Shown: piece after piece, positions 50,704 through 60,286 of the stretch
Position numbering within the stretch: position 1 is the first letter of the stretch
Layout: every line of letters starts with the position of its first letter
Assembly (NCBI RefSeq): GCF_016612535.1
Contig: NZ_JAENXS010000002.1
Coordinates: 1,116,001 to 1,180,000 of the forward strand
Source: Bradyrhizobium diazoefficiens
GTDB lineage: Bacteria; Pseudomonadota; Alphaproteobacteria; Rhizobiales; Xanthobacteraceae
DNA: 64,000 bases
Direction of reading: 5' to 3'
Made by a program: the position numbers and the translations under genes
The notes under the pieces: model-generated
The model's database searches: none
What the model was told of the DNA's origin: nothing
The model's input: the letters and a program-made list of their open reading frames with translations, nothing else

Positions 50704-50937
50704 TCAGTCATAGGGAATCTGCGAGACCGGCGCAGGGGCAAGCTCCGCGCAACTTGCCGGCTCGCGCGGAAACGACACCTGCATCGCGTGCGCGTGCGAT
50801 CGTTCCAGCATGACGAGACCGAACAGTTGAAGAGTGACGAGCGCGGCGGTGAGCGCCATCACGACAATGTTGACGTTACGCGCGCTCGAGACTGGGACGG
50901 TTGGCCGAACGCTCGCGCGCATCAGATTGGTGGGCAT
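50704..50937 (-). CDS. Small single-span membrane protein of unknown function
   Basis: About 77 residues starting MPTNLMRASVRPTV, with one span (IVVMALTAALVTLQLFGLVML) and a short periplasmic tail with one Cys. An AGGA stretch lies 11 nt before this ATG; an upstream ATG at 50979 is also open. It overlaps the next gene upstream by about 60 bp in another frame, so the shorter form is more probable. It could be cotranscribed with the TSUP gene (14-bp gap). Confidence 0.45.
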   Translation of the reverse strand: MPTNLMRASVRPTVPVSSARNVNIVVMALTAALVTLQLFGLVMLERSHAHAMQVSFPREPASCAELAPAPVSQIPYD

Positions 50938-51133
50938 TTTCTGAGATATCCTTTTCACTGCAGACGGAAATGATTTCATTCAAAGGCAATGCTTCATGCT
51001 GCCCTTCGAGCAGATGGCGGTAGCGGTGCAATACGCGCCGCGCCTCGATTGCGCGCTGCTGGTGCAATGCTGCAACCATACGATCGACAACGCCGTGGAA
51101 CTTCTCGGCCAGGCTCCGTGACGTTATTCGCAT
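50876..51133 (-). CDS. Small helical protein of unknown function
   Basis: The 85-residue product (MRITSRSLAEKFHGVVDRM, then VAALHQQRAIEARRVLHRYRH) is rich in His, Arg and Glu. GAGAGGAGATCGCC directly precedes the ATG, one of the better ribosome sites in the window. No family is recognised. It overlaps the small membrane-protein gene downstream in a different frame, which suggests translational coupling or that one of the two starts is wrong. Confidence 0.5.
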   Translation of the reverse strand: MRITSRSLAEKFHGVVDRMVAALHQQRAIEARRVLHRYRHLLEGQHEALPLNEIISVCSEKDISENAHQSDARERSANRPSLERA

Positions 51134-51355
51134 GGCGATCTCCTCTCAACCTGCGAGCGAAGATGATGGAATTCACTTCCACTCGCTGTGAGACGCTTCA
51201 CACAACAATCGAACGCGACGAACAAGAAACCGTGTGAGTGCTCTCGTAGGAGAGAACGCAGCAAATCGCGTCACCCGAACGAATGACGCGCGATAACATT
51301 CTGATGATGAAATTGCGGGTGCCGCGCCGATGCTTTCTTCAGCGCCGACGATGCG

Positions 51356-52477
51356 TCACTGAACCAGCGGATTGGAAAATCCTGCCGCGAGCTTGACGAG
51401 GTCGGCCTGGCGGCTCGTACCGGTCTTGGCGAACACACGATGCAGATGCGTCTTCACCGTCGTCTCTGCGATTCCGAGCGCGTCGGCCGTCTCCGGCACG
51501 CCGCCGACGTCGACAATGGACAGCAGAACCCTGAGCTCCGCTGGTGTCAATTCGAACGTACGGTCGATCAGGCCTGCGCAGGAGCGAGCATCGATCGTCG
51601 CCTTCCAGACGAACAAGGCTCCAACAGCGCCGCACGCGTGCCCTGGTCCACGTTCACGAAGAAGCGACGGCAGCGCGATGATTTGCGCGATATAGTGAGA
51701 TCCGTCGTGTGAGGTCAGTTGAATATTTCGGCCCGCGGCCGCCGCGACGGCGACCTCTCCTTCGTCGCGGAAGATGTCGCGTAAGGCCGCATTCGCGCCG
51801 GACGACCTTGCCACGAGCCGGCCGGCGACGGACCGCAAGACATCGTTGGCCGCCAGGATCGCGTCCGCAGCCGGATTGCTGTGGACGATGTTGCAGGCGG
51901 CATCGAGCAAAATCACACCCGCATCAAGCCGATCCACGACGTCGGCAAGCGCGACTGACCTCTGGCGCTTCTGCTCGACCGCTCGGTTGATCATCAGAGC
52001 CCGGCTTGCATGGGGAACGATGAGCTGCATTCGCGCGCGCATCTTGGCATCGAGCATCTCCCTGCCCGGGATGACCGTCATCAAGATCGGGCATGGCGAA
52101 TTCGACTGCTCCAGCACGACATTGGCGACGTCGGCGCATCCTTGGGGACGCAACCATTCCTGGTAGAAGCGCCCGCGACGATATTCGTCGAAATTCACGA
52201 GATCGGGAATGTTGCGGACCTCGCCGTAGCGGGGCAACCTCGCGAGCGGGTCATGCTGCGCGTATTCGTCGGCATAGAGCTGGATATAGTGCGGATCGAC
52301 CCCACAATAATAATGCGTCGATCCCGTCTTGCTGACCTTATCCTTCGAAATCAGGCCGCAGGCCTGGCTGCCCAAGAACTCATTAAGCATGACAACGATG
52401 CCAGCCCACAATTCAGGATTGAGGCCGGCGTCGTAGATGCTCTCGATCAAGTCTGAGTGCTTTGCAGTCAGCGGCAT
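51356..52477 (-). CDS. LuxR-type (GerE helix-turn-helix) regulator, intact paralogue 1
   Basis: The 373-residue protein begins MPLTAKHSDLIESIYDAG. An N-terminal sensor-like domain comes first, then a PAS-like middle (VDRLDAGVILLDAACNIVHSNPAADAIL, around residues 183-210), and a C-terminal LuxR/GerE domain (LTPAELRVLLSIVDVGGVPETA, then GIAETTVKTHLHRVFAKTG). It shares this whole architecture with the broken paralogue at 52590-53775 and the more distant one at 58280-59434. The ligand is unknown; there is no luxI-type synthase nearby and the sensor is not an acyl-homoserine-lactone domain. Confidence 0.85.
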   Translation of the reverse strand: MPLTAKHSDLIESIYDAGLNPELWAGIVVMLNEFLGSQACGLISKDKVSKTGSTHYYCGVDPHYIQLYADEYAQHDPLARLPRYGEVRNIPDLVNFDEYRRGRFYQEWLRPQGCADVANVVLEQSNSPCPILMTVIPGREMLDAKMRARMQLIVPHASRALMINRAVEQKRQRSVALADVVDRLDAGVILLDAACNIVHSNPAADAILAANDVLRSVAGRLVARSSGANAALRDIFRDEGEVAVAAAAGRNIQLTSHDGSHYIAQIIALPSLLRERGPGHACGAVGALFVWKATIDARSCAGLIDRTFELTPAELRVLLSIVDVGGVPETADALGIAETTVKTHLHRVFAKTGTSRQADLVKLAAGFSNPLVQ

Positions 52478-52589
52478 TGGAAGAACCAATAGTCAGATGC
52501 CCAAATACGAAACGCTCCTCATGCCCGGCGGCTTCTCAGGAGTCGGTCGAGGGGCCAATAGGTTCAAAGTTCCAGCGCCAATTAACCAG

Positions 52590-53775
52590 CTAGTTGACAA
52601 GCGGATTGGAGAATCCGGCCGCGAGCTTGACGAGGTCCGCTTGACGCGAGACGCCCGTCTTGGCGAACACGCGATGCAGATGCGTCTTCACCGTTGTCTC
52701 CGCGATTCCGAGCGCGACGGACGTCTCCGGAACGCCGCCGACCTCGACGATCGACAGGAAAACGCGCAGTTCCGCCGGGGTCAGGTCGAAGGCCCGCGCT
52801 ATCAGCTCACCATAGGAGTGCCCACCAAGCGTGACCTTGCGCAGCAGCAGCGCGCCGACCGCATCGGTCGACCGCTCGCTGCCATTACGCAGCACCGACG
52901 ACAGCGGCAGGATATGCGCGACGTAGCGCTCGCCGTTGGAAGAAAGCAGCGGGATCGCACGCCCTCCTGGAGCAAGCGAGGTCATGTCGCGGCGGGCCGC
53001 AAAGACCTCGCGCAGCGTCTGATTGGCCTCGGCGTGGAGCAAGCGAGGTCATGTCGCGGCGGGCCGCAAAGACCTCGCGCAGCGTCTGATTGGCCTCGGC
53101 GCCGCTGGTCACAAGCTGGCCCGCAGCGACGCGGACCACGTCATCGGCCTCGATAAGCGCGCAGCCGCTCGCATTGGCGTGCACAACATGGCAGCAGGAA
53201 TCGAGCAGGAAGATGCCGGACGATAGATTGTCCAGGACATCGGCGAGCGCCGTGGCCAATGTCAGCTTCGAGCTGATCGCCCGGTTGACGAGCAGCGCGC
53301 GGCTGGCGTGCGGCACGATCAGCGACATTCGATGTTTCATCTTCGCGTCAACCATGCGCCGCCCCGACAGCACCGTCATCATGACCGGGCAGCTCGCGTT
53401 CGAGTTCTCGAGCACGACATTGGCGGCGTCGCCGCATCCCTGCGGCCGCATCCATTCCTGATAGAAGCGCCCGCGGCGATATTCGGCGAAATTGACGAGG
53501 TCGGGAATGCCTACGATCTGGCCGTGTGGCGGCAGGATCGTCAGCGGGTCGAACTTGGAATGCGTCTCTGAATAGAGCTGGATGTAGTGCGGATCCGCCC
53601 CACAATAATAATGCGTGACGCCGAACTTGCTGATCGAGTCCTTGGAAAACAAACCGCAGGCCTGACCACCGACGAAATCGCGGATGCCGACGACGACATC
53701 GTTCCACAGCGACGGATCGAGGCCTGCATCGTAAATGGACTCGACCAGGTCGGGCAGCTTGCGCGGTCTGTGCAT
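52590..53775 (-). pseudogene. LuxR-type regulator paralogue 2, frameshifted by a 67-bp tandem duplication
   Basis: The N-terminal part starts MHRPRKLPDLVESIYDAG and is intact to SGAEANQTLREVFAARRDM. The same stretch then repeats in another frame (HAEANQTLREVFAARRDM) and continues to a normal GerE end (LTPAELRVFLSIVEVGGVPET to GFSNPLVN). The cause is an exact 67-bp tandem duplication at 52968-53101. Since 67 is not a multiple of 3, the frame is lost before the DNA-binding domain. With one copy removed the span is 1119 bp, a 372-residue protein, one shorter than paralogue 1. As it stands, a truncated sensor without helix-turn-helix would be made. Confidence 0.88.
52968..53101. repeat. Perfect 67-bp tandem duplication inside a regulator gene
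   Basis: Copies occupy 52968-53034 and 53035-53101 with no mismatch; both begin TGGAGCAAGCGAGGTCATGT. Exact identity points to a recent event and allows precise loss by slippage or recombination. Confidence 0.95.
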
Positions 53776-53834
53776 GGCGTTGAATGGCTTGGATGAACAA
53801 TGCCGGGCAACGTAACACAACCGGAGCACGCCCT

Positions 53835-53854
53835 CATCCTCCAATCGGAGGATG
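53835..53854. promoter_or_regulatory. Palindrome P1 upstream of the broken LuxR gene
   Basis: CATCCTCC and GGAGGATG flank AATC. The centre is about 70 bp upstream of the LuxR start at 53775. The core TCCTCCRATCGGAGGA is shared with palindrome P2 at 56587-56610, 17 of 20 bases matching over the aligned length. Confidence 0.6.
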
Positions 53855-53856
53855 GC

Positions 53857-53885
53857 GCCGGCCGGGCGGATGGAGCCCGGCCGGC
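53857..53885 (-). terminator. Perfect GC hairpin after the autotransporter gene
   Basis: An 11-bp stem (GCCGGCCGGGC with GCCCGGCCGGC) and a 7-nt loop lie 36 bp beyond the stop at 53922 on the minus strand. It probably ends the autotransporter message before the next promoter, where P1 lies. No T-run follows. Confidence 0.65.
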
Positions 53886-53921
53886 AGGCACCGCGTTCAG
53901 GCCGCCAGGGCTGATGCCGGC

Positions 53922-56531
53922 TTAGAACGCGACGCGAAGCCCCCCTTTTGCGGTTCCAGTGCGGCTCTGGTCGGACATCACCATGCCCTCCACGGCACCG
54001 AACACCGACACGTTTTGAGTGGTCCGGTAGTCCAAACCGAGGCCAGCGACCGCACCGACGGTGCTGCGGCTGCCGGGCGTGATGAAGGAGAGGTTCTGAC
54101 CGAGCAGCACCGTGTTGATGCCGGTGTCGCCCACGCGCTGGAGCGCGATCACGCCGCCATGGATATTGGCCTTGAGCTCGCCGCCGTCGAGCTGCGTCAC
54201 CCGGGAGAGATCGACCTCGCCGCGTTCTTCGAAGTCCTGGAGCGTGCGGCTGCCGACCGACAAGCCCTGCGCGGAACCGCTTTCACTGTAGCCATCGAAC
54301 CGGCCAGCGACATAGCGCAGCCGCGCCGTCGGCGTCAGCAGGTAGCCATTGCCGACATCGAGCTTGTAGCCATAGGCGACCTCCGGGCTGATGTACCAGC
54401 CGCTGTAATTGGCGGCCGCCGTCTCCATGCCGCCAGCGACCGCATCATTGAGCACCCGTCGCCGCGACTTGTTGTCGGCATTGCCGCCCTGGACGGTGAA
54501 GTCGAAGAACTGCGAGACCCATTCGAAGCGGCTGTAAGCGCCGGCGAACACGTAACTGGTGTCGACCGTCTGCGAGTCGAGCGCGACCGAGAGGCCACCC
54601 TGCCCGCCGCCGAGGAAGGCACCGATCAGCCAGTTCGGCTGCACCATGCGGTCGATGCCGATGGCGCCGCCCCAGGCCGTCGAGGTCGCGCGCAGGGTCA
54701 AGGCGGTCTCGTCCTGGATGCGCTGACCGCCAAAACTGTTGGCCCAGACCGTGATTGGCGCCGGATCGGTCCAGAGGCTTTTCGGCGCCTTGGTGAAGGG
54801 GCCGGCCTGCGTAGCCTCCGGCGCATAGGCCATCGCCATCATGTTGCTCCCGCCTGCGCCGATGCCGCTCAAGCGGCCTTGCACGAGCGAGGACACGCCG
54901 CTGGTAAAGTCCATCAGCGTGCGGTCGGTCTGCGCCAGTGCGGTGGGATCGAGGGTTGCGAGCGTGGTACCGGAGAAAACCGATGGACCGTTGAAGCCGC
55001 CGCCTGAGACGTTGGTGTTAATTGTACCATTGAAGTTCACGAAGGTCGGCAGGTCGATCGTCGTCAGCGACGATACCCTGCTGCTCAACGGGATGAAGTT
55101 GACGTTGACGACGTCGTTGCCGAAGCCGAAATCGACCACGCCGTTGATCCTCGAGTCGGGCAGCAGCGTCAGCGTATCGGCCGCACTCGATAGCTTGATC
55201 GCGGTACCGCCGGTGCCGGTAATCGTGCCGGAATTGGTGATCGTCGCTGCGTCTGACGACAGGATGCCGACGTTGCCTGTTATGAATCCGGCGTTCCTGA
55301 CATTCGCGTTGGTCCCGACAATTCCGGTACCGTTGCTAGCCGTGGCCTGAATGAGACCGGTATTGCTCACATTGGCCTGGTTTGCGGAGATGGCCGCCAC
55401 CGAGCCAGATATGGTCCCCGCATTGACGACGTTTACGACATTCGAATGAGTATCGGCCTGGATGCCGTATACAGCGCTCGTGATAGTCCCGGTGTTGCGA
55501 ACCGTTACGTCTCCGGCGACCGCCGCGATCGCATCGCCCGACGTTCCGGTGATTGTACCGGCATTGTCGATGACGGCAGAGGCGTTGACGAAAACGGCGA
55601 CGTTACCACTCACGCTGCCGCCGGCGAGGTTCGTCAGCTTCACGTTCCCGGCCTGGATACCAACCGCAGCGCCGGAAATGGTTCCGGAATTAGCGACATC
55701 GGCAAGGTTGGTGGCAATGACCGCGTCGGCACCGCTGACCGTGCCGGAGGCAAGATTCAATAGGTTGACGTCCTGGCCGGATACGCCGAACGCGTAACCA
55801 ATGATGCTGCCCGCGTTTGCGACTGTCGCCAGACCGGAGGCCTGAATCGCGCCACCGCTTGCCGCAATCTGTGAGACGACGCCGGAGCTATTATTGGTGA
55901 TGTTGAGGGCACCGCCGGTAATGCCGCCCGCATCTCCCGAGATCGTCCCGGTGTTCGATGTCAGATTCACCGTATCGCCATTGATCCCGACGGTATTGGG
56001 CCCGATGCCGACAATCGTGCCGGAATTACTCACGTTCGCGATCCTGGCTTCGATGCCACTACCACCCGCGCCGGCCTCGCTCACGATCGTGCCCGCGTTG
56101 GCGATGTCGAGGGTTGAGGCTGTGATTGCGTGAAAACCCTTGATCGTGGCTCCGCTGAGGTTCGAGATGGTCATATCACCACCTGCAATGCCGGCCGAGA
56201 ACGTTCCCCTGATCGTCCCGGCGTTGATAATGACGCTGTCATTGCCGGTCTCGAAGCCGAAGAACGTTCCGCTGACGGTCACTCCCGACGAGACCTCATA
56301 GGTATTGTTCCTGTCGTTGCGCGTTCCGTAGCCCGTGCCATTGCCTTGCTGGTTATCGGTGTCGCTCGCGCATACGACGGTCGCGTTGCTGACCGGTGCC
56401 GCCGGCGTGCAGGCCGCCTCCGCCCGCTCGATCATACACAACGGTATGACGATCACCGCTGGCACCAGAACGCACGTCGACCGCCGCACCACACGCCATC
56501 GTGCCACACCGCCCAGAGCCGTCACATTCAT
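53922..56531 (-). CDS. Autotransporter-like outer-membrane protein with NxGTI repeats
   Basis: The 869-residue protein has an export signal ([22 protein letters not shown]), then a passenger of about 480 residues built of repeated N-x-G-T-I turns ([45 protein letters not shown] and others) that should form a beta-helix. The C-terminal 280 residues are an autotransporter barrel ending in Phe (KGGLRVAF). GAGGAACTGGAA precedes the ATG at 56531; a longer frame is open. It is probably a surface adhesin. A perfect 24-bp palindrome is centred 68 bp upstream of the start. Confidence 0.88.
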   Translation of the reverse strand: MNVTALGGVARWRVVRRSTCVLVPAVIVIPLCMIERAEAACTPAAPVSNATVVCASDTDNQQGNGTGYGTRNDRNNTYEVSSGVTVSGTFFGFETGNDSVIINAGTIRGTFSAGIAGGDMTISNLSGATIKGFHAITASTLDIANAGTIVSEAGAGGSGIEARIANVSNSGTIVGIGPNTVGINGDTVNLTSNTGTISGDAGGITGGALNITNNSSGVVSQIAASGGAIQASGLATVANAGSIIGYAFGVSGQDVNLLNLASGTVSGADAVIATNLADVANSGTISGAAVGIQAGNVKLTNLAGGSVSGNVAVFVNASAVIDNAGTITGTSGDAIAAVAGDVTVRNTGTITSAVYGIQADTHSNVVNVVNAGTISGSVAAISANQANVSNTGLIQATASNGTGIVGTNANVRNAGFITGNVGILSSDAATITNSGTITGTGGTAIKLSSAADTLTLLPDSRINGVVDFGFGNDVVNVNFIPLSSRVSSLTTIDLPTFVNFNGTINTNVSGGGFNGPSVFSGTTLATLDPTALAQTDRTLMDFTSGVSSLVQGRLSGIGAGGSNMMAMAYAPEATQAGPFTKAPKSLWTDPAPITVWANSFGGQRIQDETALTLRATSTAWGGAIGIDRMVQPNWLIGAFLGGGQGGLSVALDSQTVDTSYVFAGAYSRFEWVSQFFDFTVQGGNADNKSRRRVLNDAVAGGMETAAANYSGWYISPEVAYGYKLDVGNGYLLTPTARLRYVAGRFDGYSESGSAQGLSVGSRTLQDFEERGEVDLSRVTQLDGGELKANIHGGVIALQRVGDTGINTVLLGQNLSFITPGSRSTVGAVAGLGLDYRTTQNVSVFGAVEGMVMSDQSRTGTAKGGLRVAF

Positions 56532-56586
56532 TTCCAGTTCCTCGGTCGCCGCCATCCAGCCCCACGGGCGTAAGCACGTTGCTACC

Positions 56587-56610
56587 GGCCTCCTCCGATC
56601 GGAGGAGGCC
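56587..56610. promoter_or_regulatory. Perfect 24-bp palindrome P2 upstream of the autotransporter gene
   Basis: GGCCTCCTCCGA is followed by its exact inverse, with GATC at the centre, about 68 bp upstream of the start at 56531. Its core is almost the same as P1 (53835-53854), at nearly the same distance from a start codon. A dimeric regulator site is the most likely reading. Confidence 0.65.
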
Positions 56611-56747
56611 GTCACAGCGAACCCTGAATCGCTGAACGCCAAGGTAGAAAGGACCGTCGCTTCCGGCTTGGACGGAAGCGACCGGGTCGCGGCTCAGAGC
56701 GAACTGACGCTCTTTCGCTCACCACTGATGCGGAGTTGCGACACCGC

Positions 56748-56993
56748 TTAGATGTCCCAACCCGCCTTCTCGACATTCTCAGACCAAACCGCGGCGCGAT
56801 AGATCTCGCGCCCGCCATTGTCCCTGACGCGGATCCAGGCGTCGCGACCGCGCAGATCGTCGCGCCAGACGAAGAGATGCCTTGCCATCTCGTCGGCGAC
56901 GACGAATGCCGCCCTCGCGTGCTCGAACACCATGCCGCCCGGATCGATCTTCACGACATTGCCGACCAGGAGGTCAAAGAAGAAACGGCGCAT
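56748..56993 (-). CDS. DUF6894-type small protein
   Basis: The 81-residue protein begins MRRFFFDLLVGN and has the family pattern of a short strand, a DPGG turn, the helix ARAAFVVADEMARHL, and a terminal strand (WIRVRDNGGREIYRAAV). Such proteins are abundant in Bradyrhizobium and related bacteria and have no known role. It lies between the autotransporter and AraC genes, all on the minus strand, with gaps large enough for separate promoters. Confidence 0.8.
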   Translation of the reverse strand: MRRFFFDLLVGNVVKIDPGGMVFEHARAAFVVADEMARHLFVWRDDLRGRDAWIRVRDNGGREIYRAAVWSENVEKAGWDI

Positions 56994-57079
56994 TCAACAC
57001 TCCAGCCATGACTTCACGATCAGGGATCGTGTGCTCCGGATTGAAATTGACGAGCCGCTGAAATTCGCGGGGACCTCGA

Positions 57080-58054
57080 TCACTCCGCCGTGCCGCTCCT
57101 GACGTCACTCGGCGTGGCGTTATAGGCCCGCCGGAAACAGCGATTGAAATAGGAGAGATCGCCGAAGCCGACGTCATAGGCGATCGACGAAACCGGACGC
57201 TCGGCGAATTCCGGTTCCCGCAACATGCGGTGGGCACGCTTCAGGCGCTGCTCAATCAGGAAGGAGGAAAACGTCTTGCCGTCGGCCTCGAACAGGCGCT
57301 GGAGGTAACGCGGCGTGACGCCGAGCTCCTGCGCGACGCCGGCGACCGACAGGTCCTGCCGCGCGCAATTGTTGACGATCAGGAACTTGGCCTTGCGCAA
57401 GCGGGCGACTTTCCCGCCACGTTGGCCAGCGCTCTCCCTGGCGTCGTCCATCGGGCCGAGCACGAGAGCCAGGAGATCATGCAGATGCCCGGCCCCGAGC
57501 TGACGCAGCGCGGCGGTTGCAAGCCCGTTCTCACGGACAAGCGACGTGGCGTAGTCGACCAGAACCCTGATCTCGGTCTGACGGTGGCGGATGATACGCA
57601 TGACCGCATCCTCGACATCCATGATCATCGGCACGAGAACCCGCCGCGGCACGAGCAGAGAGAAGCAATCGCCGGCCAGAAGTCGCTCGAACACAGCCAC
57701 GTCTTCGGCGCTAGTCAGCGCGGCCTCGCCAGGGCCGAGCAGCAGTTCGCGACCTCGCGCAGATATCCCGACCGCTCCGGATCGATTCACGACCAGGGCA
57801 AGACTGTCGTCACCGTCGATGGTCAGTTCCTTCGTCCGAATGATGCGCGCTCCAAACAGCCTTCCGGTCAGCAGTTGGGCTCCCGGCAGAGCATAGGCGG
57901 CGAAGGTCGCCTCAAACGGCTGTCCTTCCTTCGCGTCGACCTCGGCTTTCACGACCCCGCGGCGATAGAATTCGCGCAACATGGTGATCCGCTCGCTCTC
58001 GGGAACGTCGTTTGTCGACACGTTGAGAATCGAACACTCATCCTTGCCATTCAC
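57080..58054 (-). CDS. AraC-family transcriptional regulator
   Basis: The 324-residue protein has an N-terminal cupin-like sensing part of the AraC_binding_2 type (LTIDGDDSLALVVNRSGAVG, LLGPGEAALTSAEDVAV) and two C-terminal helix-turn-helix units (LSVAGVAQELGVTPRYLQRLF and VSSIAYDVGFGDLSYFNRCFRR). The GTG at 58054 is chosen because GGAGAG lies 6 nt before it. The frame is open for 56 more codons, but those have no clear start signal. Its target is unknown; the nearest candidates are the DUF6894 and autotransporter genes downstream. Confidence 0.85.
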   Translation of the reverse strand: MNGKDECSILNVSTNDVPESERITMLREFYRRGVVKAEVDAKEGQPFEATFAAYALPGAQLLTGRLFGARIIRTKELTIDGDDSLALVVNRSGAVGISARGRELLLGPGEAALTSAEDVAVFERLLAGDCFSLLVPRRVLVPMIMDVEDAVMRIIRHRQTEIRVLVDYATSLVRENGLATAALRQLGAGHLHDLLALVLGPMDDARESAGQRGGKVARLRKAKFLIVNNCARQDLSVAGVAQELGVTPRYLQRLFEADGKTFSSFLIEQRLKRAHRMLREPEFAERPVSSIAYDVGFGDLSYFNRCFRRAYNATPSDVRSGTAE

Positions 58055-58279
58055 TGCAATCTCTCCAATCGACGAGCAGTCTGGGCCATGCGCCGTCGTC
58101 TTCTCGCACCCGTATCCGGTGCTCCCGCGCATTGGTGGCGTGCATGGCCCTTCCCATTCCAGAAAACGCCTATACGAAAGTATCAAATGACAAGCGTCAT
58201 ACGTTCGGAGGACGAATGTCACCTGGCCTTCACAATGGATTGAGATCGCGCAATCTCGCAGCGCACGATGTGAATTGGA

Positions 58280-59434
58280 TCACACGGCGTCGTCTGGGTC
58301 GGTCGGCGGCGCGAAGGGAACGGCAAATCCGGCCGCGATCTTGACGAGATCGGCTTGCCTGCCGGCACCAGTCTTCTCGAACAGGCGACCGAGATGCGTC
58401 TTCACCGTCGTCTCGGCAATTCCGAGCTTCGCCGCGATGTCGGGAACTCCGCCGAGCTCAACGATGGCCATCAGGACGCGGAGTTCAGACGGTGTCAGCC
58501 TGAAGGCTGCGGCGATCGCGTCCGGCGCAAGCTGGGGCGCCATTGAGGCGTTTTGAAAGAACAGCACCGTAGTTGCCCCATCGCGTTGCAGGCTGCGTTC
58601 GTGCGTCAGCGAAAAGGCGCGGGCGAGATAGTGCTGGCCGTCGGCCGACGTCATGAGCTCGATCCTGCGGCGATCGGCCGAACAGGTTCCGTCGTCAGCG
58701 ACAACGTCGAAGAGGCTGCGGAATATTTTGTCTGCCTGGGTGTTGCGGACCACGATGCGATCACCGACGATCACGAGGAGATTGCCGTCGGCGAGCATTT
58801 GCCGACAGGCCGCGTTGGCATGAACGACCCGTCCCTCCGCGTCGAACAGGCAGATCGCCGTGCTCAGGCAATCGAGCACTTGCGCGAGGTCGGCTACGGT
58901 GTGCGAGCGAGCCCTGATCTGCCGACCCATGACGCGCGAGCGCTGGATGTGCGGGGCAAGCAACCGCAGGCGCTCGCGCATCGAATCATCGACGTTACCG
59001 CGCGACCTGCCGCGCATGACCTGAAGGATCGTCGTGCGCGCATCCGATCGCTCGAGCGCGACGGTCGCGAGATCGATCGCGCCCTGCGGTTCCACCCACT
59101 CGCGATAGAAGTTCGAGGCCACGAAGTCCGAATAGGGCATGACATCGGCGACGCCGATGGTCTGTTCGACGGGTAAATTGAGGTGACGGTCGAGCAGAGG
59201 ATCAAGCTCGACATATCGGTCCCGATAGAGATCGCGGAAGCGGGAGTCCGTTCCGTGGTGCTCGTGGATTTCGATCGAGAGCCTGGCTGCGTCGCGCGAG
59301 AGAATGGTCACGGCGGAGCCGCCGACGAAACCCGCAACCTGTTCCAGAGCAGCGCTTCGCTGCGCGGGATCGACTGCCGCATCGTAGATCTCGCCGACGA
59401 GCGAGGAGAACCTGTGCGCCTCGAGGATCGTCAT
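58280..59434 (-). CDS. LuxR-type (GerE helix-turn-helix) regulator, paralogue 3
   Basis: The 384-residue protein has the same three-part plan as the two regulators at 51-54 kb: a sensor-like N-terminus (SSLVGEIYDAAVDPAQRSAAL), a PAS-like middle (LDCLSTAICLFDAEGRVVHANAA), and the GerE domain (LTPSELRVLMAIVELGGVPDIA, then GIAETTVKTHLGRLFEKTG). It is more distant than they are from each other. A start at 59434 gives the full domain. No palindrome like P1/P2 is seen upstream. Confidence 0.85.
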   Translation of the reverse strand: MTILEAHRFSSLVGEIYDAAVDPAQRSAALEQVAGFVGGSAVTILSRDAARLSIEIHEHHGTDSRFRDLYRDRYVELDPLLDRHLNLPVEQTIGVADVMPYSDFVASNFYREWVEPQGAIDLATVALERSDARTTILQVMRGRSRGNVDDSMRERLRLLAPHIQRSRVMGRQIRARSHTVADLAQVLDCLSTAICLFDAEGRVVHANAACRQMLADGNLLVIVGDRIVVRNTQADKIFRSLFDVVADDGTCSADRRRIELMTSADGQHYLARAFSLTHERSLQRDGATTVLFFQNASMAPQLAPDAIAAAFRLTPSELRVLMAIVELGGVPDIAAKLGIAETTVKTHLGRLFEKTGAGRQADLVKIAAGFAVPFAPPTDPDDAV

Positions 59435-59683
59435 TGGCCGGGCAATGCGGTCTGGAGACTGACCATGAAGCCAGGCCTGCCGTCTGTCGTCGCCGGCGAA
59501 GAGAAAACGTCTGAGAAGAATGCTGGAATTTCAAACATCGCCCTTGGGTAACGTCAACCGCAGGGTGCGGCTTGGACGTTTTCGCCAAAGACTAGGATAA
59601 ATGCGAACAGCAATCGGGCTGTGTGCCGTGCATCACGCGCCCTCCCGCACCTTGCTTATTGAATCGCGCTCGCGTGCGGCATT

Positions 59684-60181
59684 CTATTTTCGGTTCTCCT
59701 CGCAGAACTTCAACGCGGCGAGCGCCTCGCCGGCGCGGGGAATCTGCATCTCGATGCTGTCATCGTCGTCATCCTCGAAATCGAGCGTGAGGCGCTTGGC
59801 TTTCGAGAGGCGGTCCATGATGGACTGATCGAACTCGAAGATGCCGCGCACGGTGGTCCTGTCCATGACCTCCCACTTCGCCTTCGACATGATGTCGAGG
59901 TCGTCGGTGCCGACGTCGGCCTTCAGGATCTCGCCGACCTTGTCCCACTCCCAGCCGTCATAGATCATCACGATCACGATGGCCTTGTCCGAATAGGTGA
60001 TGACGACGACGTAGTCGCGGTTCTCGTCGTCCTTGTCCTTGTAGCCGCGGCTCGCGTTGCAATGGGTATCCTGGGTACGCTTCTCGATGGTCCAGTCGCC
60101 GACCCTGGATTGTTGTGCGACCGCAGGCCCGGCACCCAAGGCGCCGGTGAGCAGCGCAGCGGCGAGAATGAATCGTCTCAT
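59684..60181 (-). CDS. Exported protein of unknown function with acidic run
   Basis: The 165-residue product has a Sec signal (MRRFILAAALLTGALGAGPAVAQ), then a compact domain beginning VGDWTIEKRTQDTHCNASRGY. It has an acidic run near the end (DFEDDDDDSIEM) and CEENRK at the C-terminus. The GDWTI opening with a later Cys recalls IalB-like domains, but the rest does not fit well. The ATG at 60181 is the one directly before the signal peptide. Function unknown. Confidence 0.7.
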   Translation of the reverse strand: MRRFILAAALLTGALGAGPAVAQQSRVGDWTIEKRTQDTHCNASRGYKDKDDENRDYVVVITYSDKAIVIVMIYDGWEWDKVGEILKADVGTDDLDIMSKAKWEVMDRTTVRGIFEFDQSIMDRLSKAKRLTLDFEDDDDDSIEMQIPRAGEALAALKFCEENRK

Positions 60182-60286
60182 GTCAGCTTCCAGCGTCTTC
60201 CCCGGACCAAGCTGACCACCTCTCCCGACAAGCCGCAAGGGCTTCGGCCCCTTCAACCCGGCCGATGGTGAGCGGCGCGAACCGCC

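Noticed and set aside
51439..51712. Acyl-homoserine-lactone quorum-sensing system based on the LuxR-type genes
   Set aside because: The N-terminal domains lack the autoinducer-binding pattern and there is no luxI-type synthase in the window.
53835..53854. P1 palindrome read as a transcription terminator
   Set aside because: It lies beyond a stronger GC hairpin (53857-53885), has no T-run, and a close relative is found upstream of another start codon at the same distance, so a regulator site is the better reading.
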